From Streptomyces sp. NBC_01476 (GTDB lineage Bacteria > Actinomycetota > Actinomycetes > Streptomycetales > Streptomycetaceae): a DNA stretch of 64,000 nt. This document shows, one piece after another, positions 42,758 through 51,465 of this stretch. The position numbers and the translations under genes are program-made. Positions within the stretch are counted from its first letter, which is position 1. Every line of letters starts with the position of its first letter. Under the pieces are notes generated by a model. That model saw only the letters and a program-made list of their open reading frames with translations, was not told the DNA's origin and did no database searches. The stretch spans positions 5,896,001 through 5,960,000 of the forward strand of contig NZ_CP109446.1 in NCBI RefSeq assembly GCF_036227265.1. The letters are read 5' to 3'.

Positions 42758-44503
42758 ATGAACACCAGAAAGGTGACCTCCGCGCTGGCGCTCGCCATGG
42801 CGATGGCGCTCGGCGTGTCGGCCTGTGGCGGCTCGGGCGGGAGCAAATCGAGCGCCGGCAAGAAGGACCAGGCGCTCACGTCGATCGTCAACGCGTCCGA
42901 CAAGAAGGGCGGCACGGTGACGCTGGACCACTCCAGCGGCCCCGACTCGCTCGACCCGGGCAACACGTACTACGGCTGGGTGCAGAACTTCTCCCGCCTC
43001 TACGCGCGTTCGCTGCTGACCTTCAAGCCGGCCGCCGGCAAGGACGGTCTGACCGTGGTCCCCGACCTGGCCACCGGGCTCGGCACCGCCAGCGCCGACG
43101 CGAAGACCTGGACGTACCACCTGCGGACCGGTGTGAAGTTCGAGGACGGCACCCCGGTGACCTCCAAGGACGTCAAGTACGCGATCGAGCGCAGCAACTT
43201 CGCGCCCGACGTGATGGCCAACGGCCCCACGTACTTCAAGGCGTACCTGGAGGGCGGCGACAAGTACCAGGGCCCCTACAAGGACAAGTCGCCCACCGGG
43301 CTGGCCTCCATAGAGACCCCTGACAACCAGACGATCGTCTTCCACCTGGCCAAGCCGTTCGCGGACTTCGACTACCTGGCGACGTTCTCGCAGACCGCAC
43401 CGGTCGAGCAGTCCAAGGACACCGGCGCCACCTACGTCCAGCACATCCAGTCGACCGGCCCGTACAAGTTCGCCTCGTACTCCGAGGGCAAGGGCGCGAC
43501 GCTGGTCCGCAACCCGCAGTGGGACAAGGCGACCGACCCGATCCGCACCGCGCTGCCGGACAAGTACGTGCTCCGGTTCAACGTCAACCAGCGGACCATC
43601 GACAACGACCTGCTGGCCGACAACCTGACCGTCGACATGGCCGGTACCGGCGTTGCCGCCGAGACCCAGTCGAAGATCCTCGGCAACCCCAAGCGGCTCG
43701 CCAGCACCGACGACGCGATCGCCGGCGCCACCTCGTACATGGCGCTGAACCTGAACGTGAAGCCGTTCGACAACGTCAACTGCCGCAAGGCCGTGCAGTA
43801 CGCGGTCGACAAGGAGTCGGTGGTCAACGCCGAGGGCGGCGCGGTCAAGGGCGACGTGGCCACCACGCTGCTGCCGCCGTCGGTCAACGGCTACACCAAG
43901 TTCGACCAGTACGCGACGCCCGGCAACAAGGGTGACGTGGCCAAGGCGAAGGCGGCGCTGGTCGCCTGCGGGCAGCCGAACGGCTTCACCACCACGCTGA
44001 CCGCCCGTACCGACCGGCAGACCGAGGTGGACGGCGCGACCGCCATCCAGGCCGCGCTGAAGAAGGTCGGCATCAACGTCAAGATCCAGACGTTCCCGGC
44101 CGACAAGTACTTCTCCAACTACGCCGGTGTCCCGGACTACGTCCACTCGCACGACATCGGCATGATGATGATGGCGTGGGGCGCCGACTGGCCGACCGGC
44201 TACGGCTTCCTCGACCAGATCATCGACGGCAGCGCCATCAAGCCGTCCGGCGGCAACAACCTGATGGAGCTGAACGACCCGGCCATCAACAACGCGCTGG
44301 CCGCCGCGATCGCCAACACCGATGCCGCCGCGCGCACCAAGGCCTGGGGCGACATCGACAAGATGGTCATGGCGAACGCCTCCGTGGTGCCGCTGATCTA
44401 CCGCAAGAACCTGCTCTACCGCCCGGCGTCCGCCACCAATGTGACGGTCACCCAGGCGTACCTGGGCATGTACGACTACCTGCTGTTGGGCTCCTCGAAG
44501 TAG
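42758..44503 (+). CDS. oppA: Peptide ABC transporter substrate-binding lipoprotein
   Basis: A 581-residue SBP_bac_5-type lipoprotein. The signal peptide ends in the lipobox LGVSACGG with Cys23 as the lipidated residue, so the protein is anchored outside the membrane. Family blocks include TWTYHLRTGVKFEDGTPVTSKDVKYAIER and the C-terminal VPLIYRKNLLYRP. It captures oligopeptides or similar ligands for the permeases encoded on either side. ATG 42758 has GAGGGG about eleven bases upstream. A strong stem-loop directly after it probably raises its expression over the membrane components. Confidence 0.93.
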   Translation: MNTRKVTSALALAMAMALGVSACGGSGGSKSSAGKKDQALTSIVNASDKKGGTVTLDHSSGPDSLDPGNTYYGWVQNFSRLYARSLLTFKPAAGKDGLTVVPDLATGLGTASADAKTWTYHLRTGVKFEDGTPVTSKDVKYAIERSNFAPDVMANGPTYFKAYLEGGDKYQGPYKDKSPTGLASIETPDNQTIVFHLAKPFADFDYLATFSQTAPVEQSKDTGATYVQHIQSTGPYKFASYSEGKGATLVRNPQWDKATDPIRTALPDKYVLRFNVNQRTIDNDLLADNLTVDMAGTGVAAETQSKILGNPKRLASTDDAIAGATSYMALNLNVKPFDNVNCRKAVQYAVDKESVVNAEGGAVKGDVATTLLPPSVNGYTKFDQYATPGNKGDVAKAKAALVACGQPNGFTTTLTARTDRQTEVDGATAIQAALKKVGINVKIQTFPADKYFSNYAGVPDYVHSHDIGMMMMAWGADWPTGYGFLDQIIDGSAIKPSGGNNLMELNDPAINNALAAAIANTDAAARTKAWGDIDKMVMANASVVPLIYRKNLLYRPASATNVTVTQAYLGMYDYLLLGSSK

Positions 44504-44545
44504 CCGCAAGGCCCAAGTACGCACCGAAAGGCAGGTGAAGGCTCC

Positions 44546-44584
44546 GGCGTCCGCCGGTCCGGCAATCCCGGACCGGCGGACGCC
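44546..44584 (+). terminator. Intercistronic stem-loop between oppA and oppB
   Basis: A perfect 17-bp stem (44546-44562 with 44568-44584) closes a five-base loop, CAATC. It lies 43 bp after the oppA stop and ends 12 bp before the oppB start. It may act as partial terminator, as 3' protection of the oppA message and as a block to ribosome access at oppB. Confidence 0.8.
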
Positions 44585-44596
44585 CGCCGGACGGCC

Positions 44597-45610
44597 GTGA
44601 CCGCTTACCTCATCCGACGTGTGTTCGCCGCGATACTGCTGCTCGTGGTGGTCAGCGCGATCACCTTCGCGATCTTCTTCCTGGTGCCCCGGCTGGGCGG
44701 CCAGACCACGACCCAGCTCGCCACCCAGTACGTGGGCAAGGACGCCAACCCCGCGGCAGTGGCGGCGATCAAGAAGAACCTCGGCTTCGACCTCCCGCTC
44801 TACGAGCAGTACTGGCACTTCATCAAGGCGCTGGTGGCCGGGGCCGACTACCACTACGGCCCCGATCCGGTGCACTGCAACGCACCGTGCTTCGGCTACT
44901 CGTTCAAGAGCCACATCGAGGTCTGGCCGCAGCTGAAGTCCCGTATCCCGGTGACCTTCTCGCTGGCCATCGGTGCCGCGGTGATCTGGGTGATCACCGG
45001 TGTCGCCATCGGCGTGGCCTCCGCGCTCAAGCGGGGCAGCCTGCTCGACCGGGTCTCCATGGGCATCGCGCTGATGGGCGTCTCGCTGCCGATCTTCTTC
45101 ACCGGCATCCTCGCGCTGAGCATCTTCACCGTGCAGTGGCCGCTGTGGAGCAACGGCATGACCTACGTGCCCTTCACCCAGAACCCGGCGGACTGGGCGT
45201 GGAACCTGCTGGTGCCGTGGTGCTCGCTGGCCTTCCTCTACTCGGCGCTCTACGCCCGGCTCACCAGAGCGGGGATGCTGGAGACCATGAGCGAGGACTA
45301 CATCCGCACCGCGCGGGCGAAGGGCCTCCGCGAGCGGACCGTCGTCGTCAAGCACGGGCTGCGCTCGGCGCTCACCCCGATCGTCACCATCTTCGGCCTG
45401 GACTTCGGTCTGCTGCTCGGCGGCGCGGTCATCACCGAGCAGGTCTTCTCCCTGCCGGGCATGGGCGCCTACGCGATCCAGGGCGTGCAGAGCAACGACC
45501 TCCCGATCGTGATGGCCGTGACCTTGGTGGTCGCCTTCTTCGTCGTGGTCTGCAATCTGCTGGTGGACCTCGCCTACGCCGCCCTCGACCCCCGCGTGAG
45601 GTACTCGTGA
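44597..45610 (+). CDS. oppB: Peptide ABC transporter permease (OppB/DppB type)
   Basis: A 337-residue permease that pairs with OppC. It begins MTAYLIRRVFAAILLLVVVSAITFAIFFLVPRL, the conserved OppB start, and carries the coupling motif DYIRTARAKGLRERTVVVKHGLRSAL. GTG 44597 has no clear ribosome site and sits just after the stem-loop, so initiation may be weak. A 4-bp GTGA overlap links it to oppD. Confidence 0.93.
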   Translation: MTAYLIRRVFAAILLLVVVSAITFAIFFLVPRLGGQTTTQLATQYVGKDANPAAVAAIKKNLGFDLPLYEQYWHFIKALVAGADYHYGPDPVHCNAPCFGYSFKSHIEVWPQLKSRIPVTFSLAIGAAVIWVITGVAIGVASALKRGSLLDRVSMGIALMGVSLPIFFTGILALSIFTVQWPLWSNGMTYVPFTQNPADWAWNLLVPWCSLAFLYSALYARLTRAGMLETMSEDYIRTARAKGLRERTVVVKHGLRSALTPIVTIFGLDFGLLLGGAVITEQVFSLPGMGAYAIQGVQSNDLPIVMAVTLVVAFFVVVCNLLVDLAYAALDPRVRYS

Positions 45611-46677
45611 GCCCCGCCGACAAGCTGCTCAAGCCCGCCGGCGAACCGGCCCGCCTTGAGGAATCCTTTCTGTCGGTCCGCGATCTGCGGATCCACTTCG
45701 ACACCGACGACGGCGTGGTCAAGTCGGTCGACGGCCTGAGCTTCGAGCTGGCGCGCGGCCGTACCCTCGGCATCGTCGGCGAGTCCGGCTCCGGCAAGTC
45801 GGTCACCTCGCTCGGCCTGATGGGCCTGCACCGTACGGCCAAGGCCCGGATCTCCGGCGAGGTGTGGCTGGACGGCGAGGAGCTGATCGCCGCCGACCCG
45901 GACCGGGTACGGCAGCTGCGCGGCCAGAAGATGGCGATGATCTTCCAGGACCCGCTCTCCGCGATGCACCCGTACTACACGGTGGGGGCGCAGATCGTGG
46001 AGGCGTACCGGGTGCACAACAAGGTCTCGCGGGCGCAGGCCCGTGAGCGGGCCGTCGAGATGCTGGACCGGGTCGGCATCCCCGAGCCGCGCAAGCGGTT
46101 CGCGGACTACCCGCACCAGTTCTCCGGCGGTATGCGGCAGCGCGCGATGATCGCGATGGCGCTGATCAACAACCCCGAGCTGCTGATCGCCGACGAGCCG
46201 ACCACCGCGCTCGACGTCACCGTGCAGGCGCAGATCCTGGACCTGATCCGCGATCTGCAGAAGGAGTTCGGCTCCGCGGTCATCATGATCACCCACGACC
46301 TGGGCGTGGTGGCCGAGGTCGCCGACGACCTGCTGGTGATGTACGCCGGCCGGGCCGCCGAACGCGGCACCGCGGAGAAGGTGTTCACCGAGCCGCAGCA
46401 CCCGTACACCTGGGGCCTGCTGGGCTCCATGCCGCGGATGGACCGGGACCGCATCGACCGGCTCAACCCGATCAAGGGCACCCCGCCCAGTCTGATCAAC
46501 GTGCCGAGCGGCTGCGCCTTCCACCCGCGCTGCCCGTACGCCGGGCTGAACGGCGGATCGTCCGAGACGGTCGTGCCCGAGCTGCGGGACGTGGGCGAAG
46601 GGCATGTCGTCGCCTGCCACCTGGCCGACGACGAGCGGGCCAGGATCTGGACCGAAGAGATAGAGCCGAAGCTGTGA
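45607..46677 (+). CDS. oppD: Peptide ABC transporter ATP-binding protein (OppD type)
   Basis: A 356-residue ATPase with Walker A GESGSGKSVTS, signature FSGGMRQRAMIAMAL and Walker B ELLIADEPTTALD. The oligopeptide/dipeptide C-terminal region contains the Cys-containing VPSGCAFHPRCPYA motif, typical of OppD/F. It energises uptake together with OppF. Starts and stops overlap the neighbours by four bases on both sides (GTGA), which indicates translational coupling. Confidence 0.95.
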   Translation: MSPADKLLKPAGEPARLEESFLSVRDLRIHFDTDDGVVKSVDGLSFELARGRTLGIVGESGSGKSVTSLGLMGLHRTAKARISGEVWLDGEELIAADPDRVRQLRGQKMAMIFQDPLSAMHPYYTVGAQIVEAYRVHNKVSRAQARERAVEMLDRVGIPEPRKRFADYPHQFSGGMRQRAMIAMALINNPELLIADEPTTALDVTVQAQILDLIRDLQKEFGSAVIMITHDLGVVAEVADDLLVMYAGRAAERGTAEKVFTEPQHPYTWGLLGSMPRMDRDRIDRLNPIKGTPPSLINVPSGCAFHPRCPYAGLNGGSSETVVPELRDVGEGHVVACHLADDERARIWTEEIEPKL

Positions 46678-47867
46678 AAGGCCAGGACGAAGGCGTGGAC
46701 GAAGCCATGGAGAAGGGCGCGGGCGGACCCGTGGCGGAGCGCCCCGCGCCGGCCGGCGCCGCCCTCGGCGAGGACGCGCCCGCGAGCACGCCCGAGCCGC
46801 ACCACTCGGTGCCCCGGCAGCCGTCGGGGGAGGCGCTGCTGAAGGTTGAGGGGCTGGTCAAGCACTTCCCGATCACCAAGGGCCTGCTGCGCCGGAAGGC
46901 CGGCGCCGTACAGGCCGTGGACGGGCTGGACTTCGAGGTCAGAGCCGGCGAAACCCTCGGCGTGGTCGGTGAGTCGGGCTGCGGCAAGTCCACCATGGGC
47001 CGGCTGATCACCCGGCTGCTCGAACCCACGGGCGGACGCGTCGAGTTCGACGGACGTGACATCACCCACCTGACGATGGGCGAGATGCGGCCGATGCGGC
47101 GCGACATCCAGATGATCTTCCAGGACCCGTACTCGTCGCTGAACCCCCGGCACACCATCGGCACCATCGTGGGCGCCCCGTTCCGGCTGCAGAAGGTCGT
47201 CTCGGAGCAGGGCCGCAAGAAGGACGTGCAGGACCTGCTGGAGCTGGTCGGGCTCAACCCCGAGCACTACAACCGCTACCCGCACGAGTTCTCCGGCGGG
47301 CAGCGGCAGCGGATCGGCATCGCCCGGGCGCTGGCGCTGCGGCCCAAGCTGGTGGTCGCCGACGAGCCGGTCTCCGCGCTGGACGTCTCCATCCAGGCCC
47401 AGGTGGTCAACCTGCTGGACGACCTGCAGGAGGAGCTGGGCCTGACCTATGTGATCATCGCCCACGACCTGTCGGTCATCCGCCATGTCTCGGACCGCAT
47501 CGCGGTGATGTACCTCGGCAAGATCGTGGAACTCGCCGACCGCGAGCAGCTCTACAGCACGCCCTTCCACCCGTACACCACCGCGCTGCTCTCGGCGGTG
47601 CCAGTGCCGGACCCGAAGCGGCGCAAGGCCCAGCTGGAGGGCGGCGAGGGCGCGTCCGGCGGCCGGATCCTGCTGACCGGCGACGTGCCGTCACCGGTCG
47701 ACCCGCCGAGCGGCTGCCGCTTCCGCACCCGCTGCTGGAAGGCGACCGAGGTCTGCGCGGTGCAGGAGCCGCCGCTGGTGGCGCTGGCCCCGGGTCACCA
47801 GGTGGCCTGCCACCACCCGGAGAACGCGGCCGGTCTGAAGCCGGCGGAGCAGACGGCGACCGTCTGA
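46674..47867 (+). CDS. oppF: Peptide ABC transporter ATP-binding protein (OppF type)
   Basis: The 397-residue partner ATPase has Walker A GESGCGKSTMG, signature FSGGQRQRIGIARAL and Walker B LVVADEPVSALD, with the oligopeptide C-terminal motif PSGCRFRTRCWKA. The first 50 residues are an acidic/Pro-rich extension that is absent from most OppF proteins. It is the last gene of the operon and is followed by two hairpins. Confidence 0.95.
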   Translation: MKGQDEGVDEAMEKGAGGPVAERPAPAGAALGEDAPASTPEPHHSVPRQPSGEALLKVEGLVKHFPITKGLLRRKAGAVQAVDGLDFEVRAGETLGVVGESGCGKSTMGRLITRLLEPTGGRVEFDGRDITHLTMGEMRPMRRDIQMIFQDPYSSLNPRHTIGTIVGAPFRLQKVVSEQGRKKDVQDLLELVGLNPEHYNRYPHEFSGGQRQRIGIARALALRPKLVVADEPVSALDVSIQAQVVNLLDDLQEELGLTYVIIAHDLSVIRHVSDRIAVMYLGKIVELADREQLYSTPFHPYTTALLSAVPVPDPKRRKAQLEGGEGASGGRILLTGDVPSPVDPPSGCRFRTRCWKATEVCAVQEPPLVALAPGHQVACHHPENAAGLKPAEQTATV

Positions 47868-47871
47868 CGGC

Positions 47872-47903
47872 CCTTCCGGGGGCCGCGCGGGGGCGCCGGA
47901 AGG
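47872..47903 (+). terminator. Terminator of the opp operon
   Basis: CCTTCCGG (47872-47879) pairs perfectly with CCGGAAGG (47896-47903) and is followed by CTGTTTTC, giving a short T-run. It starts four bases after the oppF stop. Confidence 0.8.
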
Positions 47904-47914
47904 CTGTTTTCAGG

Positions 47915-47938
47915 GGGGCGGGCCCGCGGGCCCGCCCC
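47915..47938. terminator. 24-bp perfect GC palindrome between opp and iscS
   Basis: GGGGCGGGCCCG and its exact complement adjoin without a loop (47915-47938). It is a second barrier between the convergent opp operon and the iscS gene (stop at 48057), working in either direction. Nothing coding was seen in 47939-48056. Confidence 0.65.
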
Positions 47939-48056
47939 TCCGCCGTTCGCCGAGCCGCGCCGGGACCACGCGAGGCCGCCCGCCGGGGTGTGTCCGGTCC
48001 TCCCGGCGGGTCCGCGGTGGTTCGCCCGGTTCCTCGCCCCGCTCAGGGGCGCTGTC

Positions 48057-49223
48057 TCAGGTCTGGCCGGCTGCCCGGGCGCGCTCGACTGCCGGGCCGA
48101 TCGCCCGTACGACTTCGGTGATCTCGTCGGCCGTCGTGGTGTGGCCGAGCGAGAAGCGCACCGTCGCGCGGGCGTGGGTGGGCGGTTCGCCCATCGCCAG
48201 CAGCACGTGGCTCGGCTGGGCCACCCCGGCGGTGCAGGCCGATCCGGTGGAGCAGGCGATGCCCTGGGCGTCGAGGAGGAGCAGCAGCGCGTCGCCCTCG
48301 CAGCCGGGGAAGGTGAAGTGCGCGTTGGCGGCCAGCCGGCCCTCGGGCGACGGGTCGCCGTTGAGGAGCGCGTCCGGCACCGCAGCCCGCACCCCCCGTA
48401 CCAACTCGTCCCGCAGCGCGCCCACTTCACGGGCGAAGCGGGGCTGCCGCTCCGCCGCGAGGGCCGCCGCGGTGGCGAAGGAGGCGATGGCGGGCACGTC
48501 CAGGGTGCCGGAGCGGCTGCGCTCCTGATTGCCGCCGTGCAGCAGCGGGACGGGGGTGTCCTCACGCCGCAGCACCAGCGCGCCCACTCCGTACGGCCCG
48601 CCGATCTTGTGGCCGGTCACCGTCAGCGCGTCCAGGCCGCTGGCCGCGAAGTCCACCTCGGTCTGGCCGAACGCCTGCACCGCGTCGGAGTGGATCGGCA
48701 CCCCGAACTCCCGTGCGACCTCGGCGAGTTCGCGGACCGGGAGGATGGTGCCGACTTCGTTGTTGGCCCACATCGCGGTGACCAGGGCGACATCGTCGGG
48801 AGCCCGCTCGACGGCCGCGCGCAGCGTCTCCGGCCGCACCCGGCCGAAGGAGTCGACCGGCAGCCACTCGACGGTCGCGTGCTCGTGGTCGGCGAGCCAG
48901 TACACCGCGTCCAGCACCGCGTGGTGCTCGACCGGGCTGGCCAGGATCCGGGTCCGCCGCGGGTCGGCCGCACGCCGGGCCCAGTACAGGCCCTTCACCG
49001 CGAGGTTGTCCGACTCGGTGCCGCCGCCGGTGAAGACGATCTCGCTCGGCCGGGCGCCGAGCGCGGCGGCCAGCGTCTCCCGGGACTCCTCGACGGTACG
49101 CCGGGCCCGCCGCCCGGCGGCGTGCAGCGCGGAGGCGTTCCCGGTCACCGTGAGGTGCGCGGTCATCGCCTGGACCGCCTCCGGGAGCATGGGCGTGGTG
49201 GCGGCGTGGTCGAGGTAGGCCAT
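48057..49223 (-). CDS. iscS: Cysteine desulfurase
   Basis: The 388-residue PLP enzyme removes sulfur from cysteine as an enzyme persulfide for thiolation and Fe-S assembly. The PLP lysine is Lys206 in TVTGHKIGGPYG and the active-site Cys is Cys330 in STGSACTAG. It begins MAYLDHAATTP. A -10-like TAGAAT (49238-49233) ends nine bases before the ATG, so the leader is very short. It is near mnmA, to which it probably supplies sulfur for tRNA 2-thiouridine. Confidence 0.95.
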   Translation of the reverse strand: MAYLDHAATTPMLPEAVQAMTAHLTVTGNASALHAAGRRARRTVEESRETLAAALGARPSEIVFTGGGTESDNLAVKGLYWARRAADPRRTRILASPVEHHAVLDAVYWLADHEHATVEWLPVDSFGRVRPETLRAAVERAPDDVALVTAMWANNEVGTILPVRELAEVAREFGVPIHSDAVQAFGQTEVDFAASGLDALTVTGHKIGGPYGVGALVLRREDTPVPLLHGGNQERSRSGTLDVPAIASFATAAALAAERQPRFAREVGALRDELVRGVRAAVPDALLNGDPSPEGRLAANAHFTFPGCEGDALLLLLDAQGIACSTGSACTAGVAQPSHVLLAMGEPPTHARATVRFSLGHTTTADEITEVVRAIGPAVERARAAGQT

Positions 49224-49232
49224 GGTGCACCG

Positions 49233-49238
49233 ATTCTA
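49233..49238 (-). promoter_or_regulatory. -10 element of iscS
   Basis: On the minus strand TAGAAT (49238-49233) lies nine bases before the iscS ATG at 49223. No matching -35 box is seen. A nearly leaderless transcript is implied. Confidence 0.5.
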
Positions 49239-49251
49239 CGGCGGCGGCGGT

Positions 49252-49281
49252 GCCCGGCCGCGCACACGGGGGCGGCCGGGC
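49252..49281 (-). terminator. Hairpin after the thioesterase gene
   Basis: GCCCGGCCGC (49252-49261) pairs perfectly with GCGGCCGGGC (49272-49281) around a ten-base loop. It lies 42 bp beyond the thioesterase stop and before the iscS promoter, so the two same-strand genes are separate units. Confidence 0.65.
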
Positions 49282-49323
49282 CGGTGGGAGCCGGTGGGAG
49301 ATGGTGAGGGCCGGCCGGAGGTG

Positions 49324-50184
49324 TCAGCCGCGCGGGGCCCTGGCCAGTTGCCGGGACTGGGCGACCAGCCGCCCCGCGCTGTCCCAGAGCTCGCCGTCTT
49401 CTTCCAGCAGGCCGCCGGCCAGGTTGCCGGTGCTGAGCGCCACCTGGAGCGGGCCGGGCGCCGGACGGGCGCGCAGGTGCACGGTGAGCTCCAGGGTCGG
49501 GGTCCAGCCCTTGAGGCCGAGGTCGAAGGCGGTGGGCGGCAGCGCGTCCACCGCGAGCAGCAGCGAGAGCGGGTCGTGGTCGCGCCCGTCGGCCAGCCCC
49601 AGCCAGCCGCGCATCCGCCCCGCGCCCGAGGGTGCGCCGAGCGCCCAGCCGGCGGTCGCCGGGTCGAGCCGCAGGTCGAGACGGTCCAGGATCGCGGTGG
49701 AGCCGGTCACCGGGCCGCCGTCGGGGGCGTCCTTGGAGCTGACGCACTGCTCGTAGCCCGGCATCTGCGGCGGCGCGGCGGAGGTGCGGACGTCGTCCGG
49801 GAGCGCGTCGAGGTCCCCGTAGGCCGCGAGCACCCGGATCCGCTCCACCTCGCGGCCGTCCTCGCCGGTCTGGAAGAGGGACGCCTGCCCGGTGGACAGC
49901 GTCCGCCCGGCCCGTACGGTCTGCGTCCTGATGACGGCAGGGCCCGGCTGCGAGGCGGTGAGGTAGTGCGCGGTGATGGTCAGCGGGTCAGGGTGCGGCA
50001 GGGCGTCCCGCAGCGCGCGCCCGATGACGGCCAGCAGATAGCCGCCGTTCACCGCGGAGATGATCGTCCAGCCCGCCGACAGTCCGGTGTCGTACGTCCC
50101 CGGTTCGCCGGCCCTCGGCACGACCGCCGTGTCCCGGTCGAACTCGCTGTCCCCGATGGCCACGCGGGCCGCTGCAGTTGCCAT
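49324..50184 (-). CDS. Acyl-CoA thioesterase family protein (double hotdog)
   Basis: A 286-residue cytoplasmic protein with the TesB-like double-hotdog pattern: YDTGLSAGWTIISAVNGGYLLAVIGRAL, LTITAHYLTASQPGPAVIRTQTVRAGRTLSTGQASLFQ, then a second half with WDSAGRLVAQSRQLAR. It likely hydrolyses acyl-CoAs, with unknown chain preference. ATG 50184 has no ribosome site but has TAACAT (50197-50192) ending eight bases upstream, so it is probably leaderless; an ATG six codons earlier would overlap that box. It diverges from mnmA. Confidence 0.83.
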   Translation of the reverse strand: MATAAARVAIGDSEFDRDTAVVPRAGEPGTYDTGLSAGWTIISAVNGGYLLAVIGRALRDALPHPDPLTITAHYLTASQPGPAVIRTQTVRAGRTLSTGQASLFQTGEDGREVERIRVLAAYGDLDALPDDVRTSAAPPQMPGYEQCVSSKDAPDGGPVTGSTAILDRLDLRLDPATAGWALGAPSGAGRMRGWLGLADGRDHDPLSLLLAVDALPPTAFDLGLKGWTPTLELTVHLRARPAPGPLQVALSTGNLAGGLLEEDGELWDSAGRLVAQSRQLARAPRG

Positions 50185-50191
50185 GAGTCTG

Positions 50192-50313
50192 ATGTTACCC
50201 ATCGGTAGGTGTCGGTTGTCCAGGCTCTTCGCGACAACACTGAGCGAACGCTTAGTCTTCCGGACCGCCCGCCCTTTTATTGGGGCGGGGCCGGGAGGCG
50301 GGGCCGTTACCCT
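50192..50313. promoter_or_regulatory. Divergent leaderless promoters with a TetR-like operator
   Basis: Minus strand: TGGACA (50222-50217), 19-bp spacer, TAACAT (50197-50192), just before the thioesterase ATG. Plus strand: TACCCT (50308-50313) ends seven bases before the mnmA GTG at 50320. Between them, CTGAGCG-AA-CGCTTAG (50240-50255) is a near-perfect palindrome of the shape bound by TetR-family repressors, probably acting on the thioesterase. Confidence 0.55.
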
Positions 50314-50319
50314 GGTCGG

Positions 50320-51465
50320 GTGAGCGAGATTCGGGTTGACGGGCATGAGGGGCAGACAAAGCGGCTGCGGGTGCTGGCGGCGATGAGCGGTGGAGTCGAC
50401 TCCGCCGTGGCCGCCGCGCGGGCCGCCGAGGCGGGGCACGAGGTCACCGGCGTGCACCTCGCGCTGTCGGCCAACCCGCAGAGCTTCCGCACGGGCGCAC
50501 GCGGCTGCTGCACGGTGGAGGACTCGCGCGACGCCCAGCGGGCCGCCGATGTGATCGGCATCCCCTTCTACGTATGGGACCTCGCCGAGCGGTTCCGCGC
50601 CGACGTGGTGGACGACTTCGTCGCCGAGTACGCGGCCGGCCGCACCCCCAACCCCTGCCTGCGGTGCAACGAGAAGATCAAGTTCGCCGCCCTGCTCGAC
50701 AAGGCGCTGGCGCTCGGCTTCGACGCGGTGTGCACCGGCCACTACGCCACCGTCGTCACCGCCGCCGACGGCACCCGCGAACTCCACCGGGCCAGCGACG
50801 CCGCCAAGGACCAGTCCTATGTGCTCGGCGTCCTGGACGAGCGGCAGCTCGCGCACGCCATGTTCCCGCTCGGCGACACCCTCACCACCAAGGACGAGAT
50901 CCGGGCCGAGGCCGAGCGGCGCGGCCTGGCGGTGGCGAAGAAGCCGGACAGCCACGACATCTGCTTCATCGCCGACGGCGACACCCAGGGCTTCCTGGCC
51001 AGGCACCTCGGCACCGACGAGGGCGAGATCCTCGACCAGGACGGCGCCCGGGTCGGCACGCACAACGGCGCGTACGGCTTCACCATCGGCCAGCGCAAGG
51101 GCCTGCGGCTCGGTGTGCCCGCGGACGACGGCAAGCCCCGCTACGTCCTGGACATCTCCCCGGTGCGGAACACGGTAACCGTGGGCCCGGCCGAGGCGCT
51201 GGACGTGACGGCCCTCACCGCGATCCGCCCGCGCTGGTGCGGCACCCCGCCGCAGGGCCCGGCCGCGTACACCGCCCAGCTGCGCGCCCACGGCGAGGAC
51301 GTACCGGTCACCGCCGAACTGCGCGACGGCGAACTGCGTGTCGACTTCGCCGCGCCGGTCCGCGGCATCGCCCCCGGCCAGGCGGTGGTGCTCTACGACG
51401 GCACGCGCGTCGTCGGTTCGGCGACGATCGCCACCACGCAGCGCCGGGCGCCGGTGGCGGTATGA
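50320..51465 (+). CDS. mnmA: tRNA-specific 2-thiouridylase
   Basis: The 381-residue enzyme adds sulfur to U34 of tRNAs for Lys, Glu and Gln. The PP-loop is AMSGGVDSAVAAARA; the catalytic cysteine pair is in NPCLRCNEKIKF and DSHDICFIADGD. The FTIGQRKGL segment and the C-terminal beta barrel are present. GTG 50320 is preferred: a -10-like TACCCT lies seven bases before it with no ribosome site, fitting leaderless expression. The remote GTG at 50209 would place an unconserved stretch in front. It overlaps the next gene by four bases. Confidence 0.95.
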   Translation: MSEIRVDGHEGQTKRLRVLAAMSGGVDSAVAAARAAEAGHEVTGVHLALSANPQSFRTGARGCCTVEDSRDAQRAADVIGIPFYVWDLAERFRADVVDDFVAEYAAGRTPNPCLRCNEKIKFAALLDKALALGFDAVCTGHYATVVTAADGTRELHRASDAAKDQSYVLGVLDERQLAHAMFPLGDTLTTKDEIRAEAERRGLAVAKKPDSHDICFIADGDTQGFLARHLGTDEGEILDQDGARVGTHNGAYGFTIGQRKGLRLGVPADDGKPRYVLDISPVRNTVTVGPAEALDVTALTAIRPRWCGTPPQGPAAYTAQLRAHGEDVPVTAELRDGELRVDFAAPVRGIAPGQAVVLYDGTRVVGSATIATTQRRAPVAV

